A stretch of DNA of 64,000 nt from Phialophora verrucosa (taxonomy: Eukaryota > Ascomycota > Eurotiomycetes > Chaetothyriales > Herpotrichiellaceae), in NCBI GenBank assembly GCA_002099365.1, contig MSED01000002.1:1116001-1180000 (forward strand). Direction: 5' to 3'. Each line of letters starts with the position of its first letter. Position 1 is the first letter of the stretch. The translations under genes were made by a program, and so were the position numbers. Shown here one piece after another: positions 52,725-62,471 of the stretch. The notes beneath the pieces are model-generated. The model was given only the letters and a program-made list of their open reading frames with translations, had not been told where the DNA came from and ran no database searches.

Positions 52725-54109
52725 ATGCCCTCCCTGACCACCTCCGCGGCCCGCACGGCCATGCGAGCCTCTTCCTCTGCAGCGCGACTCTCCCAGATGC
52801 GGTCCCACCTCAGCACCAACGCCACTTCTCCCATGGCCCGAAATCGAGAGGTCGGCGAAGCATACATCATCTCGGCTGCGCGAACACCCACCGCCAAGTT
52901 CAACGGCAGTTTCATGAGCCTCTCCGCGCCTCAGCTTGGTGCCGTCGCCATCAAGTCCGCCATCGAGAAGTCCAAGGTGCCCATCGCAAAGATCACGGAC
53001 GTATACATGGGTAACGTCCTCGCAGCAGGGGTGGGCCAAGCGCCCGCTCGGCAAGCCAGTATATTCGCCGGCCTACCACCGAGCGTCGAAGCCGTGACGA
53101 TCAACAAAGTCTGCGCGTCGGGTTTGAAGGCGGTGGCCATCGCGGCTCAAAATATCCAACTGGGACTCGCAGAGGCGCAAGTCGCTGGCGGCATGGAAAG
53201 CATGTCGCGCGTCCCTTACTATCTGCCCCGAGCGGCGCAGAATCCGGCATTCGGCCACGTGCAATTCAAGGACGGCCTGATCGAAGACGGACTTTGGGAT
53301 GTATACAACCAATTCCACATGGGCAACTGCGCCGAAAACACGGCCAAGAAGTTTAAAATCACCCGAGAAGCCCAGGACGAATACGCCATCCGCAGCTTCG
53401 AGCGCGCTCAGAAAGCCTGGGCGGATGGCAAATTCAAGGACGAGATCGTGCCCGTCACCGTCAAGGGCAAGAAAGGCGACACGATCATCTCCGAGGACGA
53501 AGGGTATAACAACCTCAAGAAAGACAAGGTCGCGTCCTTGAAACCTGCGTTCGTGAAGGGCCCCGATGGCAGCGTCACGGCCGCAAATTCATCCACGTTC
53601 AACGACGGCGCGAGCGCATTGGTGCTTGGATCGAAGGCCATCGCACAAGAGTACGGCCAGGGAAGTCGCGTTCTCGCCCGGATTGTGAGTTCCGCAGATG
53701 CGGCAACCGACCCTATTGATTTCACCATCGCGCCCTCCAAAGCCGTGCCCATTGCACTGGAAAGGGCGGGATTAAAGAAGGAGGACATTGCGATCTGGGA
53801 ATTCAACGAGGCTTTCGCCGCCGTCATCAAGGCGAATGAGCAGGTAAGTGCGGCCTTTCTCCAACTCTGTTATGCCGAGAGTCTCTGGTCCTGACATGTG
53901 TGTTCCAGATCCTCGGTCTCGAAAACGCCAACGTGAATCTTCTCGGCGGGGCCATCTCTCTCGGCCACGCCCTGGGCAGCTCCGGCTCCCGCATCCTCAC
54001 CACGCTTCTCCACCAACTGAAGCCAGGCGAGTATGGTTGCGCGGCGATCTGCAATGGCGGCGGCGCTGCCACAGCCATGATTGTGCAAAGGATCGAGAGC
54101 GTGGAATGA
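52725..54109 (+). CDS. acetyl-CoA acetyltransferase (thiolase)
   Basis: Biosynthetic/degradative thiolase joining two acetyl-CoA to acetoacetyl-CoA, 439 residues. Exon 1 52725-53843, intron 53844-53908 (GTAAGT), exon 2 53909-54109. Catalytic residues: nucleophile Cys in NKVCASGLKAV, His in GGAISLGHALGSSGSR and Cys in AICNGGGAATAM; WEFNEAFAAV is also present. A presequence of about 40 residues, rich in Ser, Ala and Arg, fits mitochondrial import. Within it residues 21-29, RLSQMRSHL, fit the PTS2 form R-L-x5-H-L, so dual peroxisomal import is possible. The gene could serve ketone-body/isoleucine breakdown or mevalonate supply. Head-to-head with RAD6. Confidence 0.95.
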
Positions 54110-54777
54110 GTGCGACAATAGTACGACGGGCAATGCAGGGTGAAGGTGACAGGCAATGCGTACGGCTGAACGGGTCATCCTTTCGGCACACAACACGGAG
54201 ATGCTGCCTAGACCCAGAGTGCCAAATACACCGGACAAGCTGTTGCCGGCATAGCGACGGCGTTGTATAATCACGAGCTGATATTATAGTCTTCCTGAGT
54301 TCACCGAGTGTTCAACGAAGCGGTAGCTAAAAGCATCTGTTCTCCATACCTTATGCCTACAATGAGTCTTCACACAGTGATCTTGCCGGCATAACTCAAT
54401 CGGCCTAGTCCATCAATCTGAACAGCGGATTACACAGGATAACTGAGCCACTCGGCGTCTCACGCCTCCTTCTCGAGGCACGGGATGGGACCAGCGTGCA
54501 GATACAGGAGTCGGAGATAAGACATGTGCAGCATGATGGCTGGAATTGCACCACATGTGTATACTCGTACAGAGTACGGAGAACTGAGCATCGCCATTGT
54601 CGAGCATTCAAACGACTTGCAATTGGGGGACCTGAGGGCTCCCAGCCACAGAAAGCTTTGCCCTTCGTTGCACAAACTCTAAAATCGTCACTGAGGACCT
54701 CAAGAAAGGTATAAATGTTGGCGATGAGCAGACGCTGAGAGCTCAGCTCATTAACTTCTTCACTTCACGAAACTAGC
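54110..54777. promoter_or_regulatory. 3' flank of thiolase and promoter of the F-box-like gene
   Basis: 668 bp without a supported ORF; TATA-like box near the end at 54710. Confidence 0.4.
54710..54716 (+). promoter_or_regulatory. TATA-like box
   Basis: TATAAAT, 62-68 nt before the ATG at 54778. Good position for a core promoter. Confidence 0.45.
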
Positions 54778-56253
54778 ATGGACTCCCTTCCAGCCGAAAT
54801 TCGACGCATGATATATGCTCAATGCGTGAACATGCGCGCATACGGACTGCTATATGTCAACAGACAGTGCCGCAATGAATTGAGTCCTCTTCTGAAAGAG
54901 GACTTTGTCCTTGGCTTTCATATCAATCCTTCCTCGTCTACAAAGGTCAATATCATCAGTCCTGACAACTCCGCTTGGGGAGGCCGCTATGGTCTCGAGG
55001 CCGCATCACCGCACCCTGACTACAGTATTCTTGATTCGATGCCTATAGACCGATTCAAGGGAATTCGCATTCTAATCGATCCGCCAAGCATGGACGACCC
55101 AGGGCAAACTGTTCGAGGCTGGCTACAAGCCAACGCACTAGTTACGGCTTTGCTCCCTCGATGGGCGGACGCAGAGACAGTCCCTAGGACCGAGGAAGAC
55201 ATCTTCGTCCCAGATACACGATTGGCAACTCGACTGCCACCAATCACCATCCAGGTTCGAGACAGCAAGGCGGAAAAATGGCATACTGAAGGGTCCTGGA
55301 ACAGAAGTCTCCCCAGCTATAGCGCCTGGGACCCTGTTCTGAGAACGGCACCAGAACACAAACGAGCCTTATCTGACTTGGAAATTATACTGACACCCTT
55401 GGCACGCCTTAGAAATGTTGACGCCATTGCTCTCGATCTGCCGTCCAATGCACCCGTGGAGAGCGGCTTTGACGACTTCAGAGATCGTCTCGTCAGCTTT
55501 GGAACGCGAAAGAAATTGTTCGGTCTGGAGATGGCCAAGGAAATAAGATGGAACGACGAAGATATCCAGGCATGGGAGGATGCTCTATACGTATGGCTCG
55601 ACTATCTTCTCGACGACATGCGCGGGCCATCCGCAGCGCAACTACGGCGTGACCGCTTCAAGTACTGGTGTTCAGAGTATGAATTTCAGATGGGTCGGCG
55701 CATGCACGGTCTCTTTAGTAATCCCGAATGGTTTGGCGGCGCTTGGGGCAGCTTGGACGATGATCTTTTTGATCTTATCAAGAAAAGCTTTCACGACAGG
55801 TTCATGAGTGCTCGCGAACACGTCCTTGCCGCATACAGAGACACACTAAGAAGGCATGGGCAATCGGTCTACATCTACGCGGACAAACAAGTCGACTTTT
55901 CGTACCATCACCGCCAAGTACTCAAACTTCGACTGTGGCCGGAATTGGGCAATGACGAGACATTCTGGGAGGTCTCATATCCTACCGGGATCGAACCGAA
56001 GTCTCGAAATGACAACTGGGAAAATACCGAACAGAGCGATCTTCTGCATCGCTTGGAACCCCCAGAGAGTACGCGTGAGATAACGGCATGCCAGACGTTT
56101 CCACCGAGAATTGCAAGATGCGAACATTGCGATCAGGATCGATCGGAAATAGAATCCGCCATGCACGTACAAAGAACGCTCCGAGATTATCTCTTCAAAT
56201 TCTCGTCGCGCCCTGGGATTCCTTTGCTATTGCAACCTATTGAAGCCACTTAG
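54778..56253 (+). CDS. F-box-like / 2EXR-type fungal protein
   Basis: Intronless, 491 residues. The N-terminus MDSLPAEIRRMIYAQCVNM resembles the degenerate F-box-like start seen in many fungal proteins (LPxEIRxxIY). The remainder has no domain I can name. It looks folded and mixed alpha/beta, with RFKGIRILIDPP, a helical WEDALYVWLDYLLDDM, and aromatic-rich stretches such as EFQMGRRMHGLFSNPEWF. A CEHCDQ motif near the end could bind metal weakly. If the F-box is real it would serve as an SCF ubiquitin-ligase adaptor. Such genes are numerous and variable in filamentous fungi. Confidence 0.8.
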   Translation: MDSLPAEIRRMIYAQCVNMRAYGLLYVNRQCRNELSPLLKEDFVLGFHINPSSSTKVNIISPDNSAWGGRYGLEAASPHPDYSILDSMPIDRFKGIRILIDPPSMDDPGQTVRGWLQANALVTALLPRWADAETVPRTEEDIFVPDTRLATRLPPITIQVRDSKAEKWHTEGSWNRSLPSYSAWDPVLRTAPEHKRALSDLEIILTPLARLRNVDAIALDLPSNAPVESGFDDFRDRLVSFGTRKKLFGLEMAKEIRWNDEDIQAWEDALYVWLDYLLDDMRGPSAAQLRRDRFKYWCSEYEFQMGRRMHGLFSNPEWFGGAWGSLDDDLFDLIKKSFHDRFMSAREHVLAAYRDTLRRHGQSVYIYADKQVDFSYHHRQVLKLRLWPELGNDETFWEVSYPTGIEPKSRNDNWENTEQSDLLHRLEPPESTREITACQTFPPRIARCEHCDQDRSEIESAMHVQRTLRDYLFKFSSRPGIPLLLQPIEAT

Positions 56254-57390
56254 CTTCGCGCTGGGATCTCGCTGGGACGGATGATTAGAAGATACAACAT
56301 CCGAACTTCTTCGGCTTTAAAGTCGATTCCCGTGCGAATTGGTTGTATGGAAGGAGGTTCACGACTTCCTCGCTCGACTTGGTTGATACATGATGAAAAC
56401 CGGTTGAATCGGATACGGCTGTTACTCGGGCTTCTCTGGACCTAAGCCTCTGCGCTGTCCCCAAACGCGAGGACCCCCGTTGCCTAGGAGTCCATGGCAG
56501 TGACCATGGGATGCGCCGACCAACCATATTTAATGTGTCAAAAGGCGACCGCACAGCTGTGGGGGAGTTCCATGAAGCTCGCAAAGATATGGTACAGGAC
56601 GCCCTGTGCGGCTGAAAGGCCAAGGTATTTGGACTTTGGCTCTAGAGATAATGGCGGCTTGACTCTCGGTAGGCAGAAGATCAGGCGACAAATGGTGGAG
56701 TTGCCCCTGCAATGACTCAGCATCCTCGAGGAGACATGCTTGGCCGCAGGAGCTGCTCGAACACCTGGACGTGCAGTCGACCTAAAGGTATCTAGCAGAA
56801 GCAGAACAACTGGACGTGCAGTCGACCTAAGGGTATTTAGCAGAATCAGAACAACTGCACAGGGCAAGTGCAACTGTTGTCCACAAGTCGGAGATGATAA
56901 AGATAAGCGAAAGGTGGCAGAAGTCGATCAGACATGAGTGTCGGTGGTCAGCTACCTTTGTTCCTTTCCACCCTCACAGTAGACACGGGGCCCATTCCTA
57001 AGTGCCGTCTTCGACCCGCCAGGATATCAATACAGTAGTAGGAGAGATCTAAGGGCGACTGTCGCCAGGATCGTGCCCCACTGGACTAATCCTAGCCACT
57101 ATGGGGATTCCACACCTCGTCGCCTCCACAGAGAACTTCAGCCATCGTCTTCCAGAACCCGGTCAGAAACACCACAGCCTTCCCAGCAATTGTAACTGAC
57201 AAGACGGTCCATTGATGAAACAGCTTGTCACCTTCCACCGCTCGGGCTTGGGCTGGTCCCCTCTCGGGTGACGTTCCCGACTCTAAGGCTTTGACTCGGT
57301 ATGTATGCCTCTCAGTCTCGGCCGCGACCTCAGTCACTCAGCCCACCTTCACTTCTACCGCTCCATACACCAGCACTACGACCCGGCATC
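56254..57390. other. intergenic with a 45-bp tandem duplication
   Basis: 1.1 kb. The only structure is the duplication at 56766-56855. A minus-strand frame 56538-56873 is open across it, with a 15-residue repeat, but nothing else supports a gene. Confidence 0.45.
56766..56855. repeat. two tandem 45-bp copies
   Basis: Copies 56766-56810 and 56811-56855, each starting TGGACGTGCAGTCGACCTAA, differ at three bases. The bases just before copy 1 (GAACACC) match the end of the unit, hinting at a third, decayed copy. 45 is a multiple of three, so both strands keep frame through the repeat. Confidence 0.85.
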
Positions 57391-58063
57391 ATGTCTTCAG
57401 GGAAAGCATCCGCCATGGGTGCTAAATCTCACTTTGCCCCCCAGGTTGTCGAAGCAAGTCAGCACGCCTTGAAATCTGCATCCTCAGGTGTTACGAGTGC
57501 GAAGAAGGCGATTCTGAATCATGGCCCTAAGGCTGCAGCGTCGGTTAGTTTCGCCGTCCATCCAAGTCACGGCTTTTCTTTTTCACGATTCTCTGACAAG
57601 TACTGCTACTGCTAAATGAACAGGCTGCCGCCCTGGACGGTCGCAAATCCTGGCACCGCCGCCTGCGCTGTTGTCGGTGTTGCCGGCGTTGCCCTTATGG
57701 CTGCGCCCGCTCTTGGTTCTGCGCCGATACTTTCTGCAATGGGGTTCGGGGCTGGTGGCGTCAAAGCGGGTAAGTTGGCCTCGCTCTGTTTTCCCAAGCA
57801 GATCAGATCTTGCACCATGCACCACTCCTCGCCAAAGAACTTTCCCAGGAAATTTGCTCACTCAGTCCAACAACATAGGGACCCTAGCGGCTACTATCCA
57901 CAGCGGCATCGGGAATGTCGTGGCCGGGACCCCGTTCGCCATTGCTCAAAGCGCGGGTGCTGGAGGTGCAGGACTAGCGGTTGTTAACGGGGCTGCTCAA
58001 ATATGCGGAGGGGTAATGACTGCGACTGGTGGAGGAGTCGCGTGGCTAAAATCGAGGTTCTAA
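57391..58063 (+). CDS. ISG12 (IFI6/IFI27)-like small membrane protein
   Basis: 159 residues, with a hydrophobic, glycine- and alanine-rich domain of the interferon-induced 6/27 type. Exons 57391-57539, 57624-57769 and 57879-58063; the first donor (GTCGGT) is my best fit because it alone keeps phase, the second is GTAAGT. The N-terminal 50 residues are polar and may be a coiled helix. The hydrophobic core reads ACAVVGVAGVALMAAPALGS, then GFGAGGVKAGTLAATIHSGI and GNVVAGTPFAIAQSAGAGGA. In animals the family sits in mitochondria or ER and affects cell death. Fungal members are not characterised. Faces the PLAC8 gene tail-to-tail. Confidence 0.85.
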
Positions 58064-58540
58064 ACACTCCAAAGAGCGAATGGACGTTCGTCCGGGCGGG
58101 AAAGCTCGTTTATGGCGACGGGATTCATCCCTCAGACTTCACAGGAATTGGAATAACTCGGATTGCCAAAATGCGTGGCGAAGGAGGGTTTGAGAGGCTC
58201 GTAGGCAGGGAGGAAGCAACCTTCCTCAGACAGGTAGGAAAACGGTGAAGCCAGCGAGAAAATTGCGGCGCGAATGGGACAGGGACAGAAATGCCAGATT
58301 CCGAGCACACGGCTGCCGCGTTGACGGACGAGATCTTTGGGATCTGGGGCAACTGAAAGGGAAGAAAAATTGGTAGCCGACTGAGGCAGCGAGTGAAGAA
58401 CGGGAACGATCCTGCCATCCCTTCAGTTACATTGAACACTCACGACATAAGCGAAATGCCAAGTGGTATACCAGTCAATACCAAGCATGGCTCGAAAACC
58501 TCATCCCCGTGTCGTAATTCTTACAAGTTCAACCCCAAAC
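58064..58540. other. convergent intergenic interval
   Basis: 477 bp between the stop codons of the ISG12-like and PLAC8 genes. Nothing recognised. Confidence 0.45.
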
Positions 58541-59301
58541 TCATGGATAAGTCATCTGCCCCGGGCTGTTATACGGCTGCTTCGTCTTTGGATCCATTCC
58601 GGTAGTCCTCACAATTGCTTCCTTCTCCTCCTGGATCAGGGTACAGCATCCGCACCAACAACTCGAGCAGAAATCGCCGAAGCTGCTGCCCTCGATGCCG
58701 TACCTTTCTCGAGTCGAGCCTCTGTTGATGCACTGTAGGATGCAGGGCACCCCGACACACATTAGAGCGTAGAAGGCGCAGCACTGTAGCATACAAGGTC
58801 AGCAGATCCGGATGGAAGCACGAAGGAAAAGCGGCCTTCAGTCGCATAGCATTGATTCAAAGCCTGCGCATGTCTCGCCTTGGACAGGTCCAGTTCTTCA
58901 CTGGGGTGGCGGACGACGACAGGCGCTTCTTTACCGCTGCAGGAGTGGCATCATGCAGTGACAAAATTTCCACGTCCTGGTTGGGCCGGTTGCCACAGTA
59001 AAGAGACAGATGTAGAAGAGTCACCTACCGATCCGTTGCAACCGCTGGATTCATGGTCGCCCTTGTAGCGATCTTGTGTCTTGCCGTAGAGAATACATGG
59101 GCACCAACATCCTAGACAGCCTTTGACACGGTATCGAGTCAGCAAGTCATGGTTCTTCTTACAAGTTCCGGCTGACGACTTACAGGTGCCGAATGGTGAA
59201 AAACAGTCAAAGAGGCCGAAAGACCATTTTGCTCCAGCACCACCAGGGTAAGCTCCAGCTGCACCATTCACAGGCTTTTCCATTCCGTTAGGCTGTGCCA
59301 T
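58541..59301 (-). CDS. PLAC8-family cysteine-rich protein
   Basis: 150 residues after splicing; exons 59301-59184, 59120-59029 and 58783-58541, introns of 63 and 245 bp. The PLAC8 motif appears only when the 63-bp intron is removed: LFDCFSPFGTC joins CLGCWCPCILYGKTQDRY. The second half has CCAFYALMCVGVPCILQCIN, RERYGIEGS and DFCSSCWCGCCTLIQEEKE. Relatives in plants and fungi are membrane proteins linked to cadmium, calcium or cell size. Two hydrophobic Cys-rich helices are visible. The 63-bp intron is in frame without stops, so an unspliced form would be 21 residues longer. Confidence 0.87.
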
Positions 59302-60976
59302 TGTGGATTGATTCGAGGAGTTCTTGAGAGAGTGCGGGAATCAAAAGGTCAGGGAACAACGGCGACAACAATGGAAACTGAGCGAGGCGGAGAAGAATGG
59401 TCACTTGGGAGTAGGCGGAGGCGAGTTGGATATATCACAAGCTGAAAAGGTCAATTTCGACCTACAAAAGGCTCACCAGTCGTGTCAGGTTTTGGGCGTC
59501 CTAGCGTAGTCCTTCGCGAAAGACGCTTGGGCTTCAGCTGAAAGCTATGGTATCGCCCCAGTGACAACCCGGATGAATACTGCAAGGTTGTCAGCGATCC
59601 TCCCCCCTGATGCTTTGCAAGGCCATCATCTTCGGTAAACATAATTGGCTGATGAAGGTTTGGTAGACTCGGATGGGGTTTAGGAGGATCGCACAGGGCT
59701 GGAAAAAGGGTCTTTGACTTTTGGAGGCTGGGCTGCACGGGGTTTCAGCAGGCTGAATTCGGATTACCTAACACAGAACGACGGTACGAACCCGGTCGTG
59801 TCCTGAGGGACTGAACACGGTTCAGGTTGATAAACGGGCCAGAACGATCCATCAAGAGTGGACAGATGGCATGACATGCTGCTCAAACACGAAGTGTGGA
59901 AATTGAAGGAAGACGTGTCCCGTGGTTGATGCTGGAATTTCCCGGGGGTGGCCCAAGCTGATTCGAATTGGCGAGACTTGACCTCTCGGCCCACTGCATA
60001 CCCCGTATTGTGTAGAGGTCAAACGCAGTTGTTTCGTGTCGCAATCTGGAAGCCAAATCAAATGCGTTGAATATTTGGAAAGGAACGATTACGAGTTTGC
60101 CTTGGGTACTTGCGTCCCTTCAGCCCGTGGAAAAATGTTGCCGTGCCCGCAACCACGGCCGCATTGAGCTTTCATGTGATCCGAGTCTCAACACGAAAGT
60201 GCCTGATACTAAGGCATACTGTCGTGCGTCGTTAAGTGAAACTGAGGCGAAGGTCAAAGGGTCTGCATCTTTGAAGTCGGAAGGATCCTCCTCAGTCTAG
60301 CCAAACCTCATTTTGGGGCCAAATTCCTCCTTGCATCTCAGAATAGGAGGTGGAGATCAGAAGTTCAATTGGCGGTATTGAGCCGCGCGGACTCGACTTC
60401 TACTAGAATTGAGAAGCAACCGTTGACCGGATTTGAAGCATATATGATCAGACGGGAAGTCATTTTTTGGCCAGATCCGCACAGGATGTCGACGCTCCAG
60501 TGACGGTTTCATGTGACTCATTTCCGCTGGTCGGTTGGATGGATTTTGCGTAGCGCAATTCCTTCGGCGTCAATGTCAATTCTGTTGCATTCTGCTTTTC
60601 GTCCATATTGCCTGATAAGTTGCATCGAAGATACGTTGACGAGATCTCCGAGGGCACTTGATGCTTCTTGCGTGCAGCGCCCTTTGATGTGACCTTTCAC
60701 CAGTCGTAACCGGCCGTGGCCCTCTCTTCTCTTATTCTAGGATTGTGTGGCGTTACAAGCAGGATGATCCAGGTGCGCCCTTCAAACTTCGAGACGCCTC
60801 AAGCCCGCAGCAACCGTATGTCGGTTGATGATACTCGTGAGTTAGGGGAGTGTGAATACCACACCGAGAGGACGGAGAGCAGCTTGACGTTCCTCTCCCT
60901 TTCCTTCGATCAAGCAGGTCTTTCACAGCGCCACTGAGTCTCGTTTGTGGATGCATTGGTTCATCGGTGGTCTAGA
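59302..60976. other. 1.7-kb gene-poor interval
   Basis: Promoter side of the PLAC8 gene and 3' flank of RPC17. No ORF with a domain or splice model. Confidence 0.45.
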
Positions 60977-61679
60977 TCATGTTGCATCCATATTGTCTTC
61001 CGCGCCGACTGCATCGCCATTCGTTGAGGCGTGTTGCGACTGCGCCCGCTCGTACTCCTCCCTGATAGTTTGGACTATCTTCTGGATTTGTTGTTGTCCT
61101 TCATCGCCGGGAAATCGGTCCTCCAGCTCTTCGACCACACAAGAAAGCAGCTCCAGGTCGGACGGTTGGTATGCGGCTTCGTCCTCTTGTCCTACGGCAC
61201 CTGGCTGCTCTTCGTCACCTGCGGTGCCAGTATTTTCGTTTGCAGAAGCCGGCTCTATTGAACCGCTTACAGCATCAACATCGCCATCTTGATCTCCGTT
61301 CATTAATGGCTGCTGTTCGTATCCCCGCGCCAGTCCAAGTCCCAGATTGACCATCATGTACGCCTCCGTCTTCGACAACCCCATCGTGCGCAAACTAGGC
61401 ACCACAGCTTGTATAAAGGTCTCCGGTGGAGGGTATTTGGCAATATAAGGGACCGTGCTGGAGATGTAATCCTGGAAGTCCTCTCGCACGCGCTGGTAGC
61501 CCTTCAAATTGACAGGTGTGTAGGAGCCGATCTTCTTGGGAGTTGGCCGGGGCGGATTCTGAAGGAGAAACCTATGGACTTCTGAGGTTGTCAGGAGGGC
61601 GGACTGAGGGTCGAGAACCTGAATTGCATGTACAGTCAGCGATTGTCTTTCAGATGATGGTGCTGTATTGTACCTTCAT
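60977..61679 (-). CDS. RPC17: RNA polymerase III subunit Rpc17 (Rpb4-like)
   Basis: Stalk subunit of RNA polymerase III that pairs with Rpc25 and helps TFIIIB-dependent initiation; 215 residues, nuclear. Exon 1 is six bases (61679-61674, ATGAAG), the intron 61673-61619 (55 bp, GTACAA ... TTCAG) and exon 2 61618-60977. The Rpb4/HRDC-like core reads VLDPQSALLTTSEVHRFL, NPPRPTPKKIGSYTPVNLKG and YQRVREDFQDYI, ending AYMMVNLGLGLARGYEQ. The C-terminal extension is acidic and longer than yeast Rpc17 (161 residues). The tiny first exon is inferred from phase and the motif MK-VLDPQSALL. Confidence 0.87.
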
Positions 61680-62471
61680 TCTGTTGATTGCTACGGCTTA
61701 TTGCCGCTTCAAGTCCGGGGTGGTTCCTGGCAAGATCTCTTTTCAAGCGTACACTGTCTGTTCGATAGCTGCATGGATTCGAGGGACGTAGGGTGGAACC
61801 ATACAGAGTAAGAACAAACGGACGAATGTATCTCAAGTCGGTGCGGAGAAAAATTAATGGAATCGCACCTGCTGCTGGCTTGTGCGGGGTGGTTGTTCCG
61901 AAGCTCATCCGTGTTAGTCAGCACTGTCGAGTTTGTTAGAGTTCAGTGGGAGAAAGGTGAGAGCTGGGTGAGAGTCAGCTATTGTAACATGTTGGGTACA
62001 CTCAGCCCTGGTTTCGAAATAAGGATGAGGTTGCCACGGAGCCTCTCTTCATATGGGGGGTGGGGAGGCAGAGGCAGCCACGGAACTTGAAGCATGACAA
62101 TGGATCAGAGCAAACCTCACCATGACATTGAGAGCGCTGCAGAAAACCATCCGAGTACAACGGAGAAACCATGTATTTGGCCACGGCTGCTGTATAGGTG
62201 CTTTCAACTATATCTGACCACGGAAGAGGGAAGTCAACATATTAGCATGTTTGTGTAGGAAGGCATCTGTTGTATTGAGCTTCGAGTAAGCCATCCAAGC
62301 AACGAGCTGTTCATTGACGACAGTAGTGGGAGGTCAACACGATCTTCATGTCCATGATTGTACATTTCTTTCTTTCGTTGAGCCAATGTTTTGAAACTCC
62401 ATACCCCGACGCCATGCAGCAAGCAGAAAAACACGAGAATGTGAACAAGACGAAGAGGGAGAGAAGAACGC
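61680..62471. promoter_or_regulatory. RPC17 promoter and NOP58 3' flank
   Basis: 792 bp between the RPC17 start and the NOP58 stop, both on the minus strand. No gene supported. Confidence 0.4.
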
